Origin: RGIG5612 sp050944475
Lineage (GTDB): Bacteria; Bacillota; Clostridia; Lachnospirales; Lachnospiraceae
NCBI GenBank assembly: GCA_050944475.1
Contig: JBMNRD010000001.1
Span: 186,001-250,000, forward strand
Reading direction: 5' to 3'
DNA: 64,000 nucleotides
Shown: positions 18,191 to 26,520 of the stretch, one piece after another
Layout: every line of letters begins with the position of its first letter
Numbering within the stretch: the first letter of the stretch is position 1
The notes under the pieces: model-generated
What the model was told of the DNA's origin: nothing
Seen by the model: only the letters and a program-made list of their open reading frames with translations
The model's database searches: none
Program-made: the position numbers and the translations under genes

Positions 18191-18263
18191 TTAATATTCT
18201 CCTCATCCGCATTTTTTATCGGATTCGCAATATCCGTGTTTTGCTTGTATTATTAATGCTTTT

Positions 18264-19460
18264 TCACCGGCTTGACAAGGCTTTTTTCCGTATCACGGTA
18301 ATCACTGTGAAACTCAACGCTGAAACACTGCACAACAGCCACCAGAACCACAACAAGCTATTATCACCGGTCTTCGGTATATCGTCGGAACCGCCTGACA
18401 TAGGCGATGTCTCGGATGAAGACGGTGTTTCAGAAGAGGGTGAGTTGCCGGATGTTTCTTCAAATGTCGCTTCAATCGTATGATTAGATATAATATTCGT
18501 AAAAGTATAGGAGCTTACGGCACCCACGTTTGTGCCGTCAACAAATACCTCGGAAATTCGAAACCCTGAATCCGGGGTGATGATAAATGTGAAATCAGAG
18601 CCCTTTGATATATTGACTGCAGAGGCAGGACTGATTGTACCATTGGCGCTTTGCGTAACAGTAATCTTGAAGGTCGAAGGATTTGTGACACCGGATGCAA
18701 TAACCAGTATTGTTCCGACGGGATCGATAATATCCGCCAGTGTATCAACCGGAATGACAACTGAACCGGTGCTTGCATTGTATGTGTAATCCGTACCCGA
18801 AATATATGTTTTCTTCACGATTTCCGGATAGGGCGGCACCCCTCCAGTGGTGTCAAGGCCTCTTTGCTGAACCATGATAGATGGAGGAAGCGAGTATCCG
18901 GGATTAGCCGACAGAGTCGCTGTATAGGGAGCGGAAGGCATATTCGTGTATATTTGCATATGATTTGTTGATACCAGTTCTGTGATATCACTGTATACAA
19001 CAGACGCGGTGCCGACTCCTGCATAACCCCCCGTTTCAGGCATACCGGATGCAATAATGCGTATATCATAGATAGACCCGTCAAAGGCAATGTCCTGCAA
19101 CGTGCTGACAGGAATGACAATATCGCCGGTATAACTATCGTAAATATATCCTATACCTTGTCTATATGTATAACTTACTATCGGATCCGGAACATTGTCA
19201 TCGTATCTTATTCTTTGAACTGTGATGCCGAATGGAACCTCATACCCTAAAGGGGGATTCAGCGTTGCCGTATAGGGAACGGTTGGTGCTGGGTCGTCCC
19301 AATCATAACTCACCGAAGGATTCGACGATGTCAGGTCTATGAGCTCGCTGAATATCCGGTTGCTGCCCGACGTCGCCCCGGCCGAAGCGGTTGCGGTAAG
19401 CAGTACGGTTAACACCGCCGCAATTGAAAGAAAAATGCCGGCTTTTTTAGATAGTTTCAT
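18264..19460 (-). CDS. Sortase-type cell-wall protein with InlB-like repeat
   Basis: 398 residues. Signal peptide (MKLSKKAGIFLSIAAVLTVLL...). Two related domains of about 95 residues each, both containing YTATL, GYxxPxxIxVQ, IVIPVxTLxDI and IIASG, are followed by a divergent InlB-type repeat (about 265-335: FKITVTQSANGTISPAS...ISEVFVDGTNVGAVSSYTF). A Ser/Thr/Pro stalk, then the sorting signal IPKTGDNS, a hydrophobic helix and RKKALSSR. IPKTGD fits the LPxTG-type pattern of Clostridia. No sortase gene is in the window. It is co-directional with and upstream of the transglutaminase-like gene. Confidence 0.88.
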   Translation of the reverse strand: MKLSKKAGIFLSIAAVLTVLLTATASAGATSGSNRIFSELIDLTSSNPSVSYDWDDPAPTVPYTATLNPPLGYEVPFGITVQRIRYDDNVPDPIVSYTYRQGIGYIYDSYTGDIVIPVSTLQDIAFDGSIYDIRIIASGMPETGGYAGVGTASVVYSDITELVSTNHMQIYTNMPSAPYTATLSANPGYSLPPSIMVQQRGLDTTGGVPPYPEIVKKTYISGTDYTYNASTGSVVIPVDTLADIIDPVGTILVIASGVTNPSTFKITVTQSANGTISPASAVNISKGSDFTFIITPDSGFRISEVFVDGTNVGAVSSYTFTNIISNHTIEATFEETSGNSPSSETPSSSETSPMSGGSDDIPKTGDNSLLWFWWLLCSVSALSFTVITVIRKKALSSR

Positions 19461-19499
19461 CAGTCTTTTCTCCTTTTCACGAATATTACCTTTTAAAAA

Positions 19500-19808
19500 T
19501 CATCTGTTTGCGCACCGACGCGCCCGCTCAATCGTTGCCGAAAGCTCATCAAAGATAACCTCACTCCATGAAGCCGGGAGGCTTCCGTCCGGGCTTTCCG
19601 GATAAATGGAAACCTGCGTCTGTGTCTTAGTTACAGCGGCATCTAAATCAATTCGCATTCTTTCCGTCTGTTGTTCGTCGGAAACGACCAACAGACCGCG
19701 CATGCTGTCGGAACTGTCAAGGCGCAGTCCCAGCGCCTCGATAGTATCGTACAGTGCGTTGATTACAATGCTTTTGTCGTATGGAAAGCATCGGCTTTTT
19801 GTCTCCAT
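19500..19808 (-). CDS. Small cytoplasmic protein of unknown function
   Basis: About 102 residues, no signal peptide or TM. It contains an N-terminal helix (KSIVINALYDTIEALGLRLD), a central strand region with RGLLVVSDEQQTERMRIDL and a C-terminal helix ending in RARRC. The pattern resembles DUF6054-like or other small alpha/beta proteins but I do not assign it. The ATG at 19808 is supported by GGAGGTGA upstream. It is probably the first gene of the surface-protein operon, 39 bases before the sortase-type gene. Confidence 0.65.
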   Translation of the reverse strand: METKSRCFPYDKSIVINALYDTIEALGLRLDSSDSMRGLLVVSDEQQTERMRIDLDAAVTKTQTQVSIYPESPDGSLPASWSEVIFDELSATIERARRCANR

Positions 19809-19996
19809 GCCGCTCACCTCCGTCTTAACTATATGTGACGGTAATATTTATCGATAGGCCGGAAAAGGTACAGGAATGTAAAAAACAAGGTATAGTTTTA
19901 GTACAGGTGGCTTTTATTCTTCTGCTTTAATCTTGTAATATACCCCTTCTTTGTGGTAATAATAGTAAATAAATCTTTGCCCGAAGGAGGCAAAAT

Positions 19997-21367
19997 ATGA
20001 CGAAAGACAATATATTCACATGTAAAAATAAATATATCTATTTCGCCGCACTGATTGGCTTCGGTTTTTTCTGGACGGGCACGGCATATATCGTGCAATC
20101 TTACCGTCTGCTTCATTTTTTGGACGGTGATACGGTCAATCTGCTGGTCTGTGGAGTCTACTATGTCTGTCAGGCTGCCGGCATCAGTGTTGTCGGCTTT
20201 TTCTTTGCAAAGCGACCCATGGTTGCCGGCGGACGTGCCTTTCCGTTTTGGTCAACAATTGTCACAGTCGCATGCGCAGCTGCCGCCATGTTTGTATCCT
20301 CTATACCAATCATCATCGCTGCCGGAGCGCTGATGAATGTAACGATCGGGATGCTTTCCGGCTGCTATCTGACGAGGCTGGCAACCGACATCCCGCAGCA
20401 GCGACGCGGTATTGTGTTCGGTGCCGCCTATGCTTTCGGCAGCATCGGCACATGGCTTCTGTCTTTGCCGATGCACGCAAAATTCCTTTGGAGCGGCCTC
20501 AGCTTTTATGCTGTGGCAATACTTGCCGTCGCGTCCCTTATTCTCTTGCCGTTTCTTTCACCTCCGCCCAGGCAAAGCAGCAGTTTGGAACAATTAAGCC
20601 CCAGGTTCGGTAAAGAGATTATCTGGCTGGCCGCGGCATTACTCTTCCTGATATCGCTGGAGAATACACTTGGATTTTCTTTTCCGCTCAAGAGCGCTTC
20701 CGACAGTGTATACATAGAATTTGCCCGTGCATTTTATGCGCCCGGTCTTATCATTGCAGGTCTTGTCAGCGACAAAAACCGCCGCTGGGGCGCAATGTGC
20801 TGTCTGGCTGCACTGGCTTTTCCCTTTGCTGCACTGGCACTTGGCAACAGTACTGTCGGAATGACCGTAATGTGGATGATTGCCTATCTGTTTTTGGGTT
20901 TCTGGTCGACATACCGTATCCTTCTGTTTTCCGATATCTCGGCAAGAAGGGGGCTTCCCGGACTTGCAGTAGTCGGGCTTTTAGCAGGTCGGCTCGGAGA
21001 ATCTGCAGGTACACTCGGCGCAAAATTTTTAACCGGCACACCGCTTATAGTGGTTTCGGGCATAGTTTTCGCCCTCGTAATTGTGCTGTTCTTTTCGCTG
21101 TATCATAAGATTTACTCCCCGACCATCAATGCGGAAGATATGGAAAAACAACGATTGCTGGAATACGCGAGTCGATTTAAATTGTCGCCCCGGGAGCGGG
21201 AGATTTTCAATCTTATTGTGCAAGGGATGTCAAATGCCGAAATAGCTACCGCATTATTTATCACCGAGAGCACGGTTAAATTTCATGCGGGAAATATATT
21301 CAAGAAAACAGATCTTTCCAGTCGCTCGGCGCTTATTGCGGATTATATGCTGCGCGATAAAAACTGA
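19997..21367 (+). CDS. Membrane-integrated LuxR-family regulator (MFS-like sensor domain)
   Basis: 456 residues. About 380 residues form some 10-12 hydrophobic helices arranged like a major-facilitator transporter, then a C-terminal LuxR/GerE helix-turn-helix (FKLSPREREIFNLIVQGMSNAEIATALFITESTVKFHAGNIFKKT). The DNA-binding domain would face the cytoplasm, tethered to the membrane. Such one-component regulators are common in Eggerthellaceae and occur in some Clostridia; they are thought to sense small molecules through the transporter-like part. GAAGGAGG precedes the ATG. It is followed 27 bases later by a small lipoprotein gene, likely one transcript. Confidence 0.85.
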   Translation: MTKDNIFTCKNKYIYFAALIGFGFFWTGTAYIVQSYRLLHFLDGDTVNLLVCGVYYVCQAAGISVVGFFFAKRPMVAGGRAFPFWSTIVTVACAAAAMFVSSIPIIIAAGALMNVTIGMLSGCYLTRLATDIPQQRRGIVFGAAYAFGSIGTWLLSLPMHAKFLWSGLSFYAVAILAVASLILLPFLSPPPRQSSSLEQLSPRFGKEIIWLAAALLFLISLENTLGFSFPLKSASDSVYIEFARAFYAPGLIIAGLVSDKNRRWGAMCCLAALAFPFAALALGNSTVGMTVMWMIAYLFLGFWSTYRILLFSDISARRGLPGLAVVGLLAGRLGESAGTLGAKFLTGTPLIVVSGIVFALVIVLFFSLYHKIYSPTINAEDMEKQRLLEYASRFKLSPREREIFNLIVQGMSNAEIATALFITESTVKFHAGNIFKKTDLSSRSALIADYMLRDKN

Positions 21368-21394
21368 AAACCATTATAAGCGGGAGGTATAAAC

Positions 21395-21868
21395 ATGTCT
21401 CGAAAAGCAAATTTGCTGATACTGTTTTTATTATTGTTTTTTACAACAACTTTATGCTCTTGCGATGATGTCATAGTTGACCCTATATGGGTTATAGGTG
21501 TTAAAGGTGTTGATGCGCCTGTATTTTCCAGCCTCGATTACGGCGAGCTGCGCAAAGTCACCGTTACCATCGGGAAAAAGCAACAGGACAACAGCACCCC
21601 GGAAGAAACATGGGAAGGCGTTTACTTAAAAGACGTTCTTGATTATCTTGGTGTTGCTGAAGGCTACTCTTCAATCACGATTACATCTTCGGACGGTTTT
21701 TCGGTTGAATATACGCCCGACATCATAAATGATTCCCTGACCGTTCTGGCCACAAAAGTGAACGGCAGAGATTTGGAATATGAGGACGGGTATACAAAAA
21801 TTATCGCCGGAAATCAGCCGGAAGACATATGGGTTGACAGCCCCGCAAAAATAAGTATAAACAAATAA
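21395..21868 (+). CDS. Small lipoprotein with sulfite-oxidase-like fold segment
   Basis: 157 residues with a lipobox (TTTLCSC). The mature part contains the sequence EETWEGVYLKDVLDYLGVAEGYSSITITSSDGFSVEYTPDII, which follows the pattern of molybdopterin-oxidoreductase (SUOX-fold) domains around GxxLKDLLxxxGV...V.SxDGY. It lacks the rest of that domain, including the cofactor cysteine, so a direct catalytic role is unlikely. A stand-alone ligand-binding derivative is more likely. GGGAGGT precedes the ATG. It is co-transcribed with the membrane LuxR regulator and may be its partner or its target. Confidence 0.7.
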   Translation: MSRKANLLILFLLLFFTTTLCSCDDVIVDPIWVIGVKGVDAPVFSSLDYGELRKVTVTIGKKQQDNSTPEETWEGVYLKDVLDYLGVAEGYSSITITSSDGFSVEYTPDIINDSLTVLATKVNGRDLEYEDGYTKIIAGNQPEDIWVDSPAKISINK

Positions 21869-21987
21869 ACCCGCAAGTATCAATGACACCGAATGCGCAT
21901 AATATCACCCCGGTATTATCCCGGAAGGCGATATATGGTGATATATTAGGTTGAAAATCCGCCTCGGCATAAAGACAGGCACCCGTA

Positions 21988-24900
21988 TCATTCCCTTTTA
22001 AGGAATGCTTCCAGTGCTTCCGGTGACAAAGGCTTTGAAAAATAGTAACCTTGTATTTCATCGCAGGCTATGCTTCTCAGAAAATCCACCTGCTCTTTTG
22101 TTTCCACGCCTTCGGCCGTAACATTCGCCTTAAAAGTTCTGGCCAATAAAATAATAATTTCCGTTAAAGGAGCCGCTTTTGCTTCCAGGTCTATAAAGTC
22201 TATAATGTTCTTGTCTATTTTTATTCTGTCAAAAGGCACCAGTTTCAGACGGTTTAATGATGAATATCCGCTGCCGAAATCATCTATGGCAATATGAACC
22301 CCCAACTCTTTCAATTTATGCAGTTTTTGAATTGTTTCTTCAGGATTTTCAGAAAACAGGCTTTCCGTAATCTCCAACTCAATATATTTCGGAGCCACCC
22401 CGCTTCCCTCTATAGTTTTTGTAAGATCGGCAATAAAATCTTCTCCTGCAAATTGCACAATCGACAAATTTACGGAAAAACGAAGAGGCGGGAATCCGTT
22501 TTTAACAAGTCTGTTGTGTTCCTGAAGGGTTTGCTCCAGCACCCAGAGCCCCACATCATAAATCAATCCCGTTTGCTCAAGTATGGGGATAAATCTGTCC
22601 GGCGGTACTCTTTTGTTGCCGTCACCGGTCCATCTGAGCAAAGCTTCAACTCCGACAGTCTTTCCCGTATCACAGCTGACTTGGGGTTGAAATTCCAGGA
22701 AAAACTCTTTGTTTTCCAACGATTTGAAAAGCCTGTTTGTAAACAAGGTCGTTTCCGCGATATTTCCTTCCAATTGTTCCGTATAGAAAACAGCCTTCTT
22801 GTTCTCGGTTTTCGCTTGATATCCCGCCAGATCGGCATTCTTCAAAAGCTCATACGCGTCTCTTCCATTATCCGGATACACGGAAATGCCTATAATGAGA
22901 ACAACAAACAGTGCTTCAATGCCCGTCTCGGTTGATATGGGACGGGAAAAAGGATCAAGCACTCTTTGTACACATCTTTCTATGTTTTCGGTATTTTCCA
23001 CTGCGGACAGAACAACCACAAAACCTTCTTCGCTTGTCCTTGAAATATAACAAAATTCTCCCAACAGTTGTTCAAGAATTGCCGCCGATTTTATAACTAT
23101 CTGCTCTCCTATATTATGACCGAAGGTATCTTTAATTACTCTCAGATTTTTAAGTTCAATATTTAAAACTGCTATTTTCCCCGATTCTCTTTTTTCATAT
23201 ATGCTTTGATTAAGTTTCTTTATCAGCATATTTTTATTCGCTAATTTTGTTGCTTCATCAAAATAAGCAATATTATACAGCCTTTCCTCGTATAAGATCT
23301 TTTTCCTTGTATCTGCCAATATATTTGCAATAATTCCCAAAAAGTACAGCCGGCTGTCTTTGGCTTGCAATTTACCCTTTTCACGATATTCAACGACAAG
23401 CATTCCTACTGTATCTTCATCAAGCATTATCGGTAATGCATAACAAGAGTTTATCCCCCTTGATAGTAAGAAATTTCCTTCATCTCCACCCTCATCAACG
23501 GAAACGCTTGTGATATTTTCGTATAATACGGGCTGTTTCCGGGCAATCAAAGATTCGGCTATCGGCAAATCCGCCGTTTTAACTTTCACGCCCGGATTAA
23601 AAGGAAGTAGTTCAACGCCTCCGTCTCTTGTATGCGCATTAACAATCATTGCATTTTCGTAATCCGCATCAAAGTCGACCAAATATGCCTGGTCAAAATC
23701 AAGTATTTCAGCGGACAGTTTAAGCATTTCTCCGATTTTCTCTTTGGCGTTTTCATTATTAACCGAAATAAAGTTTGTTGAAATTTTTTCAAGCACTTCC
23801 TGTTCTTTTGCAAATCTTTGATATCCTTTCAGCTTTGAAACATATTCATTCGTCAGATATCGCACGGCAAAATAAGAAAGTATAATAATGAAAAACCTTC
23901 TCATATACTGAGCACTGTCAATAACGACATAAGCCTTCGGATGAGTTATTCCGATAACTGCTTGAATTATCAGGGTTGCTACCAAAAAGAGAATTGCGTG
24001 GATATCACTGTTAAGAACAACGGTATACAAAAGAAATACTATATACACTGCCCATACTGTCACTGCTCCCGTATCAATATTTGCAATTATAAAAAAAGTC
24101 ATGCCCACTATGCTTGCTGCCAGAAAAAGGGTGTTCTGAACTGTATGATTTTTTGCTATATACGGTATAAACCTCAAAAATACACCGGAAACCATCACAG
24201 CAAAAGCAAGTAAAAGTTCACTTTTTAAATCTCCGCCCATAATAAAATATCCTGAATAAAGGGAGCCTGCGGCACCGATCGTAAATATGGCTGCTGCCGT
24301 TTCAAACAACCGCAGCCGGCCTTCTTTCGGCAAAGCGGCGGAATCCGTAGGCAAAAATCCTATCTTGTCTTTCTCAAAAAGGATGCCGGATTTTCTCAAT
24401 ATTAAAAACAAAAATATTGTAGGAAGAATCAGAAACACAATCGCGAGTTTAGGCATCTGCTCGAATCCTAAAATACCGGGCAAAACATCCGTTACAGAAC
24501 CCGCCAAAAAGGGCAGCATTATGGATAACAGGAAATATGTTGCCAGCCGTTTCAAAGGGGTGCGAGGTTCAAGTTTTTTCCACCAACGAATAATTAATAT
24601 GACGGCAACAACAGAATAGATAATATAATATACATTAATCCAAATCTGCCCGATATTTGCGGGAAGCGCATTCCTCCAGCCGAAGTCGCTTTGCACCATT
24701 TCATATTGTTTTTTTGCGAGAAATCCAAAAGGTGCAAACAAAGCCGCATTTATAACGGCAGGCAAATAGAAAATAATAGTTGCGCCCGGTTTGTTTAATT
24801 TAATGCGGTTATCTGTCAAAATTAACGTAAAGTGGAGTAATAAATTGTAAAAAACTCCCCACCCGAAAACAGACATGCACCTCCAGAAAACGCACGCTTC

Positions 24901-25083
24901 CGCTGTAGGTGCCGAATTTGAAATGGAATATGTAAATGACCAAATTGCCATTGAGCTTGTTACTAACAGAAACAGCCTGTTTGCTTTGCTTTTCGCGTTG
25001 GAAGCTATTGTATACGCACCGAAAATCATGTAAAAACAACCGCAAACATAGTACAAAGTTGACACAATTAAGCTATATTTCAT
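21988..25083 (-). CDS. 7TM-GAF-GGDEF(degenerate)-EAL c-di-GMP phosphodiesterase
   Basis: 1031-residue membrane protein. Residues about 1-235 are a seven-helix histidine-kinase-type N-terminal domain, about 260-400 a second set of helices, about 430-590 a GAF domain. The GGDEF domain (about 600-755) has lost its signature: SEEGF stands where GGDEF is expected. The C-terminal EAL domain (about 775-1025) keeps EALLR, the EITES and AIDDFGSGYSS metal/substrate loops, the DRIKIDK lysine, TAEGVET and EIQGYYFSKP. It should therefore hydrolyse c-di-GMP. It is a paralog of the protein at 26521-29625, in opposite orientation, with a diguanylate cyclase between. Confidence 0.92.
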   Translation of the reverse strand: MKYSLIVSTLYYVCGCFYMIFGAYTIASNAKSKANRLFLLVTSSMAIWSFTYSISNSAPTAEACVFWRCMSVFGWGVFYNLLLHFTLILTDNRIKLNKPGATIIFYLPAVINAALFAPFGFLAKKQYEMVQSDFGWRNALPANIGQIWINVYYIIYSVVAVILIIRWWKKLEPRTPLKRLATYFLLSIMLPFLAGSVTDVLPGILGFEQMPKLAIVFLILPTIFLFLILRKSGILFEKDKIGFLPTDSAALPKEGRLRLFETAAAIFTIGAAGSLYSGYFIMGGDLKSELLLAFAVMVSGVFLRFIPYIAKNHTVQNTLFLAASIVGMTFFIIANIDTGAVTVWAVYIVFLLYTVVLNSDIHAILFLVATLIIQAVIGITHPKAYVVIDSAQYMRRFFIIILSYFAVRYLTNEYVSKLKGYQRFAKEQEVLEKISTNFISVNNENAKEKIGEMLKLSAEILDFDQAYLVDFDADYENAMIVNAHTRDGGVELLPFNPGVKVKTADLPIAESLIARKQPVLYENITSVSVDEGGDEGNFLLSRGINSCYALPIMLDEDTVGMLVVEYREKGKLQAKDSRLYFLGIIANILADTRKKILYEERLYNIAYFDEATKLANKNMLIKKLNQSIYEKRESGKIAVLNIELKNLRVIKDTFGHNIGEQIVIKSAAILEQLLGEFCYISRTSEEGFVVVLSAVENTENIERCVQRVLDPFSRPISTETGIEALFVVLIIGISVYPDNGRDAYELLKNADLAGYQAKTENKKAVFYTEQLEGNIAETTLFTNRLFKSLENKEFFLEFQPQVSCDTGKTVGVEALLRWTGDGNKRVPPDRFIPILEQTGLIYDVGLWVLEQTLQEHNRLVKNGFPPLRFSVNLSIVQFAGEDFIADLTKTIEGSGVAPKYIELEITESLFSENPEETIQKLHKLKELGVHIAIDDFGSGYSSLNRLKLVPFDRIKIDKNIIDFIDLEAKAAPLTEIIILLARTFKANVTAEGVETKEQVDFLRSIACDEIQGYYFSKPLSPEALEAFLKRE

Positions 25084-25309
25084 AACTTCTTCTCCAAAGA
25101 CCGAATTGTCCGATTGCTGTTAAAAATCTTCCCTGATCTGCGCCTTTCAATTTATTAATTTCTTTCGGTTACGCAGCGCCTTCCCTCTTGTTTTGATTCC
25201 TTTATACCATATCTTCCTTGAAAACACTATGTTTTTCGGGGGAAATGCAAGATTTCCGGTATTACGAAAAGATCAGCAGGAAAAAGGAAGCGGATTCGAT
25301 TTAATAACA

Positions 25310-25338
25310 TTGACAAAAATTAATCACTTTATTACAAT
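25310..25338 (+). promoter_or_regulatory. Strong sigma-A-type promoter for the diguanylate cyclase
   Basis: Perfect TTGACA (25310-25315), 17-base spacer, TACAAT (25333-25338), 43 bases before the ATG. Confidence 0.8.
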
Positions 25339-25381
25339 GAAGCGAAACAATAGTTTTGAATTGCTTTTGAGGTAAAGACAC

Positions 25382-26464
25382 ATGAAAAGAAAACTGGAAC
25401 TATTTTTATTTAACCGCTTATTAAACCGAACAATCGTCAGCGATGACGGCAAGTATTTGTTTTTGATTTCAAATGTTGCGTGTATCTTTGCATTAGCCAT
25501 GATGCTGATACTGTTCATTTTTTACTTTTTAATCAAAGTTCTCCCTTTATTATTAATCTGTCTGTTCTCTGTTTTTATTTACATATTGCTTTTCAGACTG
25601 GTCAATAAAGGAAATTACCTGCTGTTCGGTATCCTCCTATCCGGAACAGTTATAGTGGTGACTCTGGCATCCACAGTTTATATCGGTGGACAAAGTTTAG
25701 TCATATTGTATCTTTTCGTTACGCTTGTAATGCAGATTATCATACCATACTCGAATATGCGTATTCGTACTATGGTTGTTATTATCCTATGGCTAAGCAT
25801 GGTCGCCCACATTGGTATCGGCTATCATATAACGCCGATTTGTGAAATCGGAAGTGCTAACGGAGTGCTCGCTGTGTTTAACATGCATTTGGCATTTTGG
25901 GGCATCGGTATCCAGTTAACCATCGGCAACATCATTCGAAATGCTATAACGGAATATAACCGGGCGGAACTGGAAAAAAGAAAAAACGAAGCCAATACGG
26001 ATCCGCTGACCGGTCTCTTTAATCGAAGATACGCGGACACATTTTTTGAATTGCTGCGTACCGGGCAAATTGAACAAAATTGGTGCGTTGCAATGCTTGA
26101 TATTGATTTTTTCAAACGGGTTAATGATACATACGGTCACCAAGTCGGTGATAAAGTATTGATGTTTATCGGAGATTTTATTAAAGCACGTCTGCGCCGA
26201 ACGGATCTTGTATTTCGCTGGGGCGGCGAAGAATTTTTAATTTTACTGAAGGATGCTGATATTTTCACCGCCTTTAATATATTGGATAAGCTGCGCGCCG
26301 CTCTTGAGTTTGAAAATATTGAAATAGATGGCAATAATTTAAATATCACTGCAACAATCGGTGTCTGTCCTTTGGATATAGATAATGTAGATAAGAGCAT
26401 CGATACATGCGATCAACTTATGTATGAAGGAAAAACCTCGGGAAGAAACAGAGTGGTCGTGTAG
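25382..26464 (+). CDS. Membrane diguanylate cyclase (GGDEF)
   Basis: 360 residues. Six or so TM helices (about 25-185), a short coiled linker (EYNRAELEKRKNEA) and a complete GGDEF domain: DPLTGLFNRRY (207-217), the metal Asp in AMLDIDFFKRVND, and the active-site GGEEF (281-285). An RxxD inhibitory site (Arg272-Asp275) stands five residues before GGEEF, so product feedback inhibition is expected. It makes c-di-GMP from two GTP. It has its own strong promoter and is followed 56 bases later by an EAL protein, so synthesis and breakdown may be co-transcribed. Confidence 0.95.
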   Translation: MKRKLELFLFNRLLNRTIVSDDGKYLFLISNVACIFALAMMLILFIFYFLIKVLPLLLICLFSVFIYILLFRLVNKGNYLLFGILLSGTVIVVTLASTVYIGGQSLVILYLFVTLVMQIIIPYSNMRIRTMVVIILWLSMVAHIGIGYHITPICEIGSANGVLAVFNMHLAFWGIGIQLTIGNIIRNAITEYNRAELEKRKNEANTDPLTGLFNRRYADTFFELLRTGQIEQNWCVAMLDIDFFKRVNDTYGHQVGDKVLMFIGDFIKARLRRTDLVFRWGGEEFLILLKDADIFTAFNILDKLRAALEFENIEIDGNNLNITATIGVCPLDIDNVDKSIDTCDQLMYEGKTSGRNRVVV

Positions 26465-26520
26465 ATACCATTTGGAAAACAATAAGCTGAAAAAAAGTCC
26501 CTTGTTTGGAGGTATAAATC

